Positions 49,649 to 60,280 of a stretch of DNA of 64,000 nt are shown here, piece by piece. Position numbers and translations under genes: made by a program. The notes beneath the pieces were generated by a model. The model did no database searches and was not told the DNA's origin. It saw nothing but the letters and a program-made list of their open reading frames with translations. Position 1 is the stretch's first letter. Each line of letters opens with the position of its first letter. The DNA comes from Kitagawia praeruptora (Eukaryota > Streptophyta > Magnoliopsida > Apiales > Apiaceae): the NCBI GenBank assembly GCA_037693485.1, contig CM075351.1, positions 67,978,001-68,042,000 on the forward strand, written 5' to 3'.

Positions 49649-52600
49649 TGTAATAACCCGAATTTCCGGTAGAATTAAAACTTTTTCTAACCGTGAATAA
49701 GTGCACTAGTGAATGGATATTGCCATGGGTGATGACCCCGATTTATATACGTATCGTCAGAATATAGTAATTCGAGGGTTGACGACATAGATAAGAATAA
49801 TCTATCATCCAGAAAATGAGCTAATGAACCCTGAAAGGGGAGAGGAGGAGTGAATAAGCATCTTCGTACGTGCATAGTGTTTCCCATACGTGCATAGTGT
49901 TTCCCATACGCGCACAGTGTTTCCCGTACGTGCATAGTAATTTGGTGGATGAATAGTGATTTTGTAAGTTGAAAAACTTTTCATGCCACCCTATGTTCGG
50001 GATAGGATATGGATATTCCGGAGCCATATTAGTGATCAGCGGAGTAAATAAGTGTATGCAAAGACGATCGGAATTCAGAAATTCCAGATTCTATTTTTAC
50101 GGAATATTTGACCGGGCAGTGAAGTATATATCAGTATTATCAAGAGATTGAGATATTAAAATTGAGGATTTGAGGATTTTATATTTTATTATTTTATTAT
50201 ATGTGATTTAAGAATGAAGAACGAAAACCCCTGAGATAGCGGAACGAGCGTTCTAGAAACCGCTGAAGCGTTATAACGAGAGTAAGGAATAAAACGAACG
50301 AATCATGGATTATGGATTGAGTCCATATCGAGGTTAAATATCCTACATGATAATCAAGAGGATTATACCCCAGAATTATTAAGGTATTATTCGTATCGAG
50401 AAATTTCCCGGTAAAACTACTTAGTCATTCTTCGAACGATCAGCGAAATTGAGCAATAACCGGACAAAGAAACGTACCAGCAACCAAGGATGCATCCATT
50501 ATAGGTATTGGGACATGACATAAGCACCTTTATGAAAATATCTTGCATCCAAATGTAATTTACCAAGGACTTAAGTGCAAGAATGCAAGAGATGAGTACC
50601 TAGTTGCATTTCTGAGGATAAGGCAATCTAGAAAGGACCCATGAGGGGTGGACAACACACCAAGGAAAAGATGAGGTTGAATAAGATGATAGATATATGT
50701 ATTATTGAAGGAAAATATCAAGAGAAATAAAAAACAAATGGATTAAAGAGGTGTGTGATCAAGAACAAGACAACAAGGCACCTTGTCATCACATTTCTAC
50801 ACACCACACAAGCTTGGCACATGGATTAAGAGGTGACATAGGCTTTCTAACAGCTGATACATATCACAAATATCACACAAAATCATTTACCAACTAGTCA
50901 AAGAAGATTGGAAGAGAGAAAAAGCAAGAACACCACCAAAACCACAAACTGTCCAGCAGAAACCAAAGGCAAAGAAAAATTCATATCTCCACTTCTATCC
51001 ATTCTTAAATCACCAAATTTTAACCATAGCTTCCTCATTGTATGTAGAATACACGTTTAAAATTTCATGGTCATCAAAGGAGTGTAGCCTAGTCAAATCC
51101 ATCCCCCAAGATGAAGAACCGAAACTGTCCAGATTTTCCCAGTTTCGACCTCTCACCTTAGAAAATCAATAAGTCGAGCTTCAAGCATCCCCTAGTGATG
51201 AGCTATAATTCAAAGGAAAGCCCTTGAAGATTAGAAGGTTTGATAAAAATTTGAGAACCAAACACTTATTTTTCGATTTTATATGAATTTTACAAGATGA
51301 GGAATGAATAGTAGGAATTGTGTTTTACTTAGTTTTTCATGTTTGTTTCTTAGTATTCAAGATTCCTAAGGTGCATCCAAGGCTAGAGGACCTCTTATCA
51401 AGCTTTTTTATTGTTCTTAGGACATCAAAGAAGGTAAAGGCCGAACCCTTGCTTGTCATATGTTGAGTTTTTGATGAGTTTTAGTGTTATGATGCATGAT
51501 TAGAGTACTAGAGATATGATTAAGCTTTGTTAAATGATAAAATAACTTGTGTGGCTCCAAGACCTATTTAGACAGTGAGGGAGATGATGAATAGTGTCCA
51601 TGAGTGTTGGTGGTGGATTGGATGATTATTTGGAGGGTTTTGATTTTGGAAATATCCGAGTTATAGCCGTCGTAATGCCCGAATTTCATTAATCCTTAAG
51701 AACCGAGCATGACAGTAGATGTAAACCTTCTGAACAGTTGAGTTTCTAACCTAAACTTGTAGATTTTGAATCATAGATCATTTTGGCGCAAGAATCGTAG
51801 CATTCTGAGTTACGATTTAGGAGGAATGACCAAAACCGTAAAAGTTGTTCGTAGATGTAAGTGTTGAGTTGGTGACTGGAATTGAGACCCTTAAAAATGG
51901 AATTAGAACATGATATTTTGAGGATAAATATTAAAGGTCATAATAAAGAGGTGGGAGAAGACGGTATGTCAAAAGAATGATTTTTCGATTTTATGAAAAT
52001 GTTTCAGTCAAGGTTACGAGCGAGAGGACCTCTTAAGAGAGCACTTGGACTTAACTTTGAAAATGACTTTGTAAAGTGGTTGTTCGAGGTTCGATTTCAC
52101 AACGAACTCTTGACTCAAGTATTTGTCAGTTAACATGGACTTAGTACGAGTCTAGAGGGACCCCTAAGTGCCTTGTTTGAGGTTGGCTTAAGTGTTTAAA
52201 CGTTGAGTTATGAATGGATCGTATAAGGGATTAATAGCGTGTTTTCTTGACTTTGTTTAGATTGTCGGACCCCGCTACAAGCCCTTACTACATCGGGAGT
52301 ATCAGGCAAGTATACTTAACCTTACTCTATTGTTCAGAGTATATATATTCAATGAATGGTGTATGTGGTTCAAATGTTTTCACTGCGAGTTGCAAGTATT
52401 TCATCTAGTTAATTAAATACCGGATATTGATGCAATCGAATGCATGTATATATAGATGATTGTTCCGAAAGTTATCCGGATAGTATATAAATATAGTATT
52501 ATGTATAAGAGCTATTGGTCCATCTAATTGGGACAAGTATCGATGTACATTGTTCGTACTCGAATAGTGTTATAATATTGTTGGAATATATATACGAGCT

Positions 52601-52929
52601 ATTGGTCCATATGATTGGGACAAGTATCGATGTACATTGTTCGTACTCGAATAGTGTTATAATATTGTTAGAATATATATACGAGTTATTGGTCCATATG
52701 ATTGGGACAAGTATCGAGGTACATTGTTTGTACTCGAAGGGAGATAAAATGTTTCTATAAAAGTATGTTGTAATTATGAGGAGTGATGTGAGATTTGATC
52801 TGGATCATTTTATTCGAATCCATGATCAAAGCAGTCGTTCTTATGTTTCCTCTTCTAATTTGGGAGGAAAGTGATTTATTGATGATAGTAATCGTTCGTT
52901 ATTTCCGAACGATAACAGTATTATGAATA

Positions 52930-53115
52930 GAGGTGCACGTGGTATTATACGTGACATCGAAGATGATAAGTATGTTGAGGTGCACGTGGAATTATACGTG
53001 ACATCGAAGATGTTAAGTATGTTGAGGTGCACGTGGAATTATACGTGACATCGAAGATGATGAGTATGTTGAGGTGCACGTGGAATTATACGTGACATCT
53101 AAGATGATAAGTATT
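52930..53115 (+). promoter_or_regulatory. four-copy 47-bp array with G-box and ACGT elements
   Basis: Each unit reads gaggtgcacgtgg then attatacgtgacatc, so each has a G-box CACGTG and a second ACGT core (TACGTGACAT). In plants such sites bind bZIP and bHLH factors. The array lies about 90 bp upstream of TATAAAAG at 53202. Same array in the 3' LTR at about 58324-58509. Confidence 0.65.
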
Positions 53116-53201
53116 GAAGGTGGTCAGGGATACTCTGGCACCTTATGTTCTGGACTGGAGATAATGCAAGAGCTTGGCAAGGTGGCCACTCAGCATAGAT
53201 G

Positions 53202-53209
53202 TATAAAAG
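53202..53209 (+). promoter_or_regulatory. LTR core promoter TATA box of element D
   Basis: TATAAAAG followed by a GC-rich stretch (cccggatgcgg), downstream of the G-box array. Transcription would start near 53235, giving U3 of about 3.6 kb. Equivalent in the 3' LTR: 58596-58603. Confidence 0.55.
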
Positions 53210-53965
53210 CCCGGATGCGGCTTAGGGTGAAGGCCGAGCAAGTCGACTCATCCTGGGGTGATCAAGGCCGAGCAAGTCGGCTCCCCCCTCTACCGGTAGT
53301 AAAAATATTTGACGTAAGGACTGATCATCCATTACAGCCCCGCGGATAAGAATCTCCTGAATATAGTCCATCAGCAGTATTTGATAAGTGTAATTAATAC
53401 CACAGATGGGTATTGATTGCAGTATGAATAGTATGTTCTTACTCAGTTTTTTGCGAGTAAATTTCATTATGATGAGGAAAATATTTTCGAAATACTTTTA
53501 ATAGTACATTATTGAAGTCCAATTCATGTCTTCGAATACATTTATATATGTGATTCTGGTGTATATAACTTGCTGGGCATTTTTGGCTCATTCTTGCTAT
53601 TTTTAATATTATCAAACAGCGGCGATCAGAGCTGGCACTAGTACGTTGAACCGTGATAAAAGGAAGGGAAAGGTGACTGATTCAGCATGTTAGCCTTGTA
53701 GTACCTGAGGAAGGTGCAAGTTAGGAAGAAGTAGTTTAATACTTTATTATCTAGTACTTTGAAGTTGTAATGAGATTCTGGAGGATACTCTGAGGTGTAA
53801 TAACTTTTGGGATTAGTAAGTACTTGTTCTAAGACTATAACCCGTGGAGTAGATTATGGAGTTTATTATGGATATTGTTGTAGATTATATTGTGAGCAGG
53901 TGATTGAATATTCCGTAAGAGGTGTGATGACCTGGATTCCCGGTAAGGAATTTGGGGCTGTTACA

Positions 53966-54228
53966 GAAATGGTATCAGAGATGTAGGTTATAAACCTTAG
54001 AACAAGAGTAGGAGGAGGAGTTATGACTATATAAGAGAGTTTAGAAGCCAGGAGACTGATATGGAAGTATATAGTAGAACCTCAAGGGGTAGTTAGGGTG
54101 GAGGCATGATGGCCAATACCAATAGTAGGATTGATTATGACGATAGTGTGTAACCATGATTATCGAAAGGATTAAATGAGCAGATAGTTGTATGGATCCG
54201 TAGATATATATATATATATATAGTTGCA

Positions 54229-54265
<37 letters not shown>

Positions 54266-55029
54266 GTGCATGCATATATACTATTTGGTGTGCATAAGTG
54301 AATATGTCATGAGTATGCAGTTTTAGTATGTGAAACATCTTGGGATAGGTTGAATCGAGTGAGGCTGAGTATGAACTGATTCAGGAGGATAGAGGTGAGA
54401 AGAAAGAGGTATATTTGAGGATTAGTAAAGAGGAGAATATGAGGAATTCTACAGTATAGTTGAGAACTACTATCGAGGATAAGGTGTATTTTGAGGATAG
54501 AGACATGGGAAGGACAAATGAAGGAAATGAGTATAATGGATGAAAGATTTCAAGGTGTAATAGTTCCTAGTCGGGGAAGGCCAATGTGGTGGCTAATACC
54601 CTAAGTAGAAAAGAAAGATTAAAGATGTTAGTTGTTCAAAGGATTGATCTAGAAGGTGGGAATGAGTAAGACTTGAGGTAAAGATGTTGATGAGAATAGT
54701 AAAAGAGAATTATCGAGGCGGACTAGATATTACAGCAGAAGGAAATGAATGTGGATCATCAAGGTGTAAGGAGCGTATGGTGAATGATAGACATGTGGGA
54801 ATATTGAATATATAGAAGTATGACTAGAAGTGTCTCGTGTAGAGGTACTGGTAGAAATGATTAACGGAAAAGAGGAGATGTTGAGAAATGATGCAATGGT
54901 ACTAGAAAGAGTATTGTGGAGAAAAGTAGAAGGTTGAAGAGTCAAACTGAGAAGTAGAGTACGAGATGATTAACCTTAGTTGTTACTTACGTTGATCCCG
55001 AGGACGGAATCCTTTTAAGGAGGGAAGAC
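53966..55029 (+). pseudogene. internal region of element D, with a short Ty3/gypsy relic
   Basis: Only 1064 bp. Contains the primer site at 53970, a TA microsatellite (about 54203-54261), and one recognisable coding relic at 54574-54627 reading GKANVVANTLSRKERLKM, the conserved end of gypsy RNase H before integrase. No ORF of significance. The remainder looks like scrambled gypsy pol and 3' sequence leading to the polypurine tract. Confidence 0.7.
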
Positions 55030-58000
55030 TGTAATAACCCGAATTTCCGGTAGAATTAAAACTTTTTCTAACCGTGAATAAGTGCACTAGTGAATGGATA
55101 TTGCCATGGGTGATGACCCCGATTTATATACGTATCGTCAGAATATAGTAATTCGAGGGTTGACGACATAGATAAGAATAATCTATCATCCAGAAAATGA
55201 GCTAATGAACCCTGAAAGGGGAGAGGAGGAGTGAATAAGCATCTTCGTACGTGCATAGTGTTTCCCATACGTGCATAGTGTTTCCCATACGCGCACAGTG
55301 TTTCCCGTACGTGCATAGTAATTTGGTGGATGAATAGTGATTTTGTAAGTTGAAAAACTTTTCATGCCACCCTATGTTCGGGATAGGATATGGATATTCC
55401 GGAGCCATATTAGTGATCAGCGGAGTAAATAAGTGTATGCAAAGACGATCGGAATTCAGAAATTCCAGATTCTATTTTTACGGAATATTTGACCGGGCAG
55501 TGAAGTATATATCAGTATTATCAAGAGATTGAGATATTAAAATTGAGGATTTGAGGATTTTATATTTTATTATTTTATTATATGTGATTTAAGAATGAAG
55601 AACGAAAACCCCTGAGATAGCGGAACGAGCGTTCTAGAAACCGCTGAAGCGTTATAACGAGAGTAAGGAATAAAACGAACGAATCATGGATTATGGATTG
55701 AGTCCATATCGAGGTTAAATATCCTACATGATAATCAAGAGGATTATACCCCAGAATTATTAAGGTATTATTCGTATCGAGAAATTTCCCGGTAAACCCT
55801 AGCGGTAAAACTACTTAGTCATTCTTCGAACGATCAGCGAAATTGAGCAATAACCGGACAAAGAAACGTACCAGCAACCAAGGATGCATCCATTATAGGT
55901 ATTGGGACATGACATAAGCACCTTTATGAAAATATCTTGCATCCAAATGTAATTTACCAAGGACTTAAGTGCAAGAATGCAAGAGATGAGTACCTAGTTG
56001 CATTTCTGAGGATAAGGCAATCTAGAAAGGACCCATGAGGGGTGGACAACACACCAAGGAAAAGATGAGGTTGAATAAGATGATAGATATATGTATTATT
56101 GAAGGAAAATATCAAGAGAAATAAAAAACAAATGGATTAAAGAGGTGTGTGATCAAGAACAAGACAACAAGGCACCTTGTCATCACATTTCTACACACCA
56201 CACAAGCTTGGCACATGGATTAAGAGGTGACATAGGCTTTCTAACAGCTGATACATATCACAAATATCACACAAAATCATTTACCAACTAGTCAAAGAAG
56301 ATTGGAAGAGAGAAAAAGCAAGAACACCACCAAAACCACAAACTGTCCAGCAGAAACCAAAGGCAAAGAAAAATTCATATCTCCACTTCTATCCATTCTT
56401 AAATCACCAAATTTTAACCATAGCTTCCTCATTGTATGTAGAATACACGTTTAAAATTTCATGGTCATCAAAGGAGTGTAGCCTAGTCAAATCCATCCCC
56501 CAAGATGAAGAACCGAAACTGTCCAGATTTTCCCAGTTTCGACCTCTCACCTTAGAAAATCAATAAGTCGAGCTTCAAGCATCCCCTAGTGATGAGCTAT
56601 AGTTCAAAGGAAAGCCCTTGAAGATTAGAAGGTTTGATAAAAATTTGAGAACCAAACACTTATTTTTCGATTTTATATGAATTTTACAAGATGAGGAATG
56701 AATAGTAGGAATTGTGTTTTACTTAGTTTTTCATGTTTGTTTCTTAGTATTCAAGATTCCTAAGGTGCATCCAAGGCTAGAGGACCTCTTATCAAGCTTT
56801 TTTATTGTTCTTAGGACATCAAAGAAGGTAAAGGCCGAACCCTTGCTTGTCATATGTTGAGTTTTTGATGAGTTTTAGTGTTATGATGCATGATTAGAGT
56901 ACTAGAGATATGATTAAGCTTTGTTAAATGATAAAATAACTTGTGTGGCTCCAAGACCTATTTAGACAGTGAGGGAGATGATGAATAGTGTCCATGAGTG
57001 TTGGTGGTGGATTGGATGATTATTTGGAGGGTTTTGATTTTGGAAATATCCGAGTTATAGCCGTCGTAATGCCCGAATTTCATTAATCCTTAAGAACCGA
57101 GCATGACAGTAGATGTAAACCTTCTGAACAGTTGAGTTTCTAACCTAAACTTGTAGATTTTGAATCATAGATCATTTTGGCGCAAGAATCGTAGCATTCT
57201 GAGTTACGATTTAGGAGGAATGACCAAAACCGTAAAAGTTGTTCGTAGATGTAAGTGTTGAGTTGGTGACTGGAATTGAGACCCTTAAAAATGGAATTAG
57301 AACATGATATTTTGAGGATAAATATTAAAGGTCATAATAAAGAGGTGGGAGAAGACGGTATGTCAAAAGAATGATTTTTCGATTTTATGAAAATGTTTCA
57401 GTCAAGGTTACGAGCGAGAGGACCTCTTAAGAGAGCACTTGGACTTAACTTTGAAAATGACTTTGTAAAGTGGTTGTTCGAGGTTCGATTTCACAACGAA
57501 CTCTTGACTCAAGTATTTGTCAGTTAACATGGACTTAGTACGAGTCTAGAGGGACCCCTAAGTGCCTTGTTTGAGGTTGGCTTAAGTGTTTAAACGTTGA
57601 GTTATGAATGGATCGTATAAGGGATTAATAGCGTGTTTTCTTGACTTTGTTTAGATTGTCGGACCCCGCTACAAGCCCTTACTACATCGGGAGTATCAGG
57701 CAAGTATACTTAACCTTACTCTATTGTTCAGAGTATATATATTCAATGAATGGTGTATGTGGTTCAAATGTTTTCACTACGAGTTGCAAGTATTTCATCT
57801 AGTTAATTAAATACCGGATATTGATGCAATCGAATGCATGTATATATAGATGATTGTTCCGAAAGTTATCCGGATAGTATATAAATATAGTATTATGTAT
57901 AAGAGCTATTGGTCCATCTAATTGGGACAAGTATCGATGTACATTGTTCGTACTCGAATAGTGTTATAATATTGTTGGAATATATATACGAGCTATTGGT

Positions 58001-59359
58001 CCATATGATTGGGACAAGTATCGATGTACATTGTTCGTACTCGAATAGTGTTATAATATTGTTAGAATATATATACGAGTTATTGGTCCATATGATTGGG
58101 ACAAGTATCGAGGTACATTGTTTGTACTCGAAGGGAGATAAAATGTTTCTATAAAAGTATGTTGTAATTATGAGGAGTGATGTGAGATTTGATCTGGATC
58201 ATTTTATTCGAATCCATGATCAAAGCAGTCGTTCTTATGTTTCCTCTTCTAATTTGGGAGGAAAGTGATTTATTGATGATAGTAATCGTTCGTTATTTCC
58301 GAACGATAACAGTATTATGAATAGAGGTGCACGTGGTATTATACGTGACATCGAAGATGATAAGTATGTTGAGGTGCACGTGGAATTATACGTGACATCG
58401 AAGATGTTAAGTATGTTGAGGTGCACGTGGAATTATACGTGACATCGAAGATGATGAGTATGTTGAGGTGCACGTGGAATTATACGTGACATCTAAGATG
58501 ATAAGTATTGAAGGTGGTCAGGGATACTCTGGCACCTTATGTTCTGGACTGGAGATAATGCAAGAGCTTGGCGAGGTGGCCACTCAGCATAGATGTATAA
58601 AAGCCCGGATGCGGCTTAGGGTGAAGGCCGAGCAAGTCGACTCATCCTGGGGTGATCAAGGCCGAGCAAGTCGGCTCCCCCCTCTACCGGTAGTAAAAAT
58701 ATTTGACGTAAGGACTGATCATCCATTACAGCCCCGCGGATAAGAATCTCCTGAATATAGTCCATCAGCAGTATTTGATAAGTGTAATTAATACCACAGA
58801 TGGGTATTGATTGCAGTATGAATAGTATGTTCTTACTCAGTTTTTTGCGAGTAAATTTCATTATGATGAGGAAAATATTTTCGAAATACTTTTAATAGTA
58901 CATTATTGAAGTCCAATTCATGTCTTCGAATACATTTATATATGTGATTCTGGTGTATATAACTTGCTGGGCATTTTTGGCTCATTCTTGCTATTTTTAA
59001 TATTATCAAACAGCGGCGATCAGAGCTGGCACTAGTACGTTGAACCGTGATAAAAGGAAGGGAAAGGTGACTGATTCAGCATGTTAGCCTTGTAGTACCT
59101 GAGGAAGGTGCAAGTTAGGAAGAAGTAGTTTAATACTTTATTATCTAGTACTTTGAAGTTGTAATGAGATTCTGGAGGATACTCTGAGGTGTAATAACTT
59201 TTGGGATTAGTAAGTACTTGTTCTAAGACTATAACCCGTGGAGTAGATTATGGAGTTTATTATGGATATTGTTGTAGATTATATTGTGAGCAGGTGATTG
59301 AATATTCCGTAAGAGGTGTGATGACCTGGATTCCCGGTAAGGAATTTGGGGCTGTTACA
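55030..59359 (+). repeat. 3' LTR of element D (4330 bp)
   Basis: Direct repeat of 49649-53965 with the 13-bp indel at about 55790-55805 and substitutions near 56602, 57779 and 58573. Followed by target duplication gattc. Confidence 0.9.
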
Positions 59360-59364
59360 GATTC

Positions 59365-59482
59365 TGTCAAGATAATCAGGATATGTTGCTTCCAGATGAT
59401 GCAACATCTTTACTTCCCATAGAGTATATTCGTTTCTCTTGAGCATAGGAATCTTAGTATTCCCATCCTTGTAACCAGACAT
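59365..59482 (-). pseudogene. element B: gag N-terminus
   Basis: Starts MSGYKDGNTKIPMLKRNEY at 59482 and reads LWEVKMLHHLEATYPDYLDRI, a copia gag N-terminus (the LTR copia-type gag-polypeptide region), before element D interrupts at the gattc duplication. The rest of gag resumes at 49643. The ATG is 36 bp from the primer site, a short leader. Confidence 0.8.
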
Positions 59483-59517
59483 GATTGCAGATCTTTATGA
59501 TTATTCAAAATCAACCT

Positions 59518-59529
59518 GCTCTGATACCA
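59518..59529 (-). promoter_or_regulatory. primer binding site of element B (initiator tRNA-Met)
   Basis: Minus strand TGGTATCAGAGC, complementary to the 3' end of plant initiator tRNA-Met, two bases inside the 5' LTR at 59532. Confidence 0.9.
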
Positions 59530-59531
59530 AT

Positions 59532-60275
59532 TGTTAACTCGAATAACTTGTAGAAGGGGGGGGGGTTGAATACAAGTTATATAATCGTGTCTGATTTTTG
59601 CTTGGTTATATGAACAAGAATAAACGAATAAATCAAATTCTGTTTGTATTAATAAGATCAAATACAAACTCTACCAAAGGTGTACAAATACCTTTAGCAG
59701 CTGCTGACAAAATAAAACTCTCTCTCTGTTTGTTTCGTACTCTCGAATACAAACCTTATACAGAGCTACGCACTTTCGCACATGAACTCACGACTCTAAC
59801 GAACGCTTTTTACAATGACATAGAGAGAGTATTTATAATGCTACCTATCAACTAATTACAGAAAGATAATCTATACATGACAATGTTCTGCCGTCCAGTT
59901 GATAGTTTCCATCAATAGAAAATTCTTTCCTTCATAATATCTTCTTGCTTGTTCCTCAAACAAAGATCCTGTTTTATAGCACTTGCCAGTTTCTGTAGCA
60001 TCCATAATGACATCATCAGTAACATGACTGATATCAGGATTGCACACTGCATCAGTATCTGACCATCCCATCAGTACTTGACTCGCTCTATCAGGATTCG
60101 ATCTCAGTTCCTGACATGTAGTCCTCGATGCACTGTTCCTGACTTAATTCTACAGATTACTGTCTAATACATATATCCTATATACAAAGTGCTAAATCCT
60201 TTATAAATCAGGATATACAAGAAGTATAAGTAAAATTCTATTCTTAACATCACAACTCATGAATTATTCCTAACA
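59532..60275 (-). repeat. 5' LTR of element B (744 bp)
   Basis: Pairs with 23863-24604. On the minus strand a TTTATAAA near 60208, about 70 bp from the LTR start, is a possible TATA box. The short plus-strand ORF at 59598-59855 recurs in the other LTR and is not supported as a gene. Confidence 0.85.
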
Positions 60276-60280
60276 GATCA

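Larger units (their letters stand above)
49649..53965 (+). repeat. 5' LTR of element D (4317 bp)
   Basis: Holds three sets of tandem repeats: four units of about 22-24 bp with tacgtgcatagtgtttccca (49866-49938), three 87-bp units starting 52509, 52596 and 52683, and four 47-bp units starting 52930, 52977, 53024 and 53071. Lacks 13 bp (cggtaaaccctag) present in the other LTR near 55790. Confidence 0.9.
49649..59359 (+). mobile_element. element D: non-autonomous retrotransposon with 4.3-kb LTRs around a 1.06-kb interior
   Basis: LTRs 49649-53965 (4317 bp) and 55030-59359 (4330 bp) run tgtaataaccc...gctgttaca. They are flanked by gattc at 49644-49648 and 59360-59364. Primer site TGGTATCAGAG at 53970-53980; polypurine tract AAGGAGGGAAGA at 55017-55028. 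LTRs differ by a 13-bp indel and three substitutions noticed by eye. Interior only 1064 bp with one gypsy relic. It shares LTR start, LTR end, primer site and the ggacggaatccttttaagga stretch with element C, so the two are related families. The design resembles LARD-type elements but with an even shorter interior. Confidence 0.9.
23863..60275 (-). mobile_element. element B: Sirevirus-like Ty1/copia retrotransposon, itself invaded three times
   Basis: LTRs at 23863-24604 (742 bp) and 59532-60275 (744 bp) both run tgttaac...ctaaca and are flanked by the 5-bp duplication gatca (23858-23862, 60276-60280). Going along the minus strand: 5' LTR, primer site, gag-protease-integrase-RT-RNase H, a long env-like ORF, polypurine tract, 3' LTR. 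A gag with a CCHC knuckle, an env-like ORF and repeated GGGGGAGATAAA polypurine tracts point to the Sirevirus (SIRE/Maximus) lineage. About seven substitutions are visible between LTRs, roughly 1 percent. Removing elements C, D and the hAT MITE with their duplications leaves about 11.0 kb, a usual Sirevirus size. Confidence 0.85.

Noticed and set aside
49687..50027. Small ORFs with repeated ARMGNTMHVRE-like residues
   Set aside because: Translation of a short tandem repeat in the LTR of element D; duplicated at 55068-55408.
54203..54261. TA-rich stretch as a possible regulatory or CRISPR-like repeat
   Set aside because: Simple TA microsatellite inside element D; no spacer structure.
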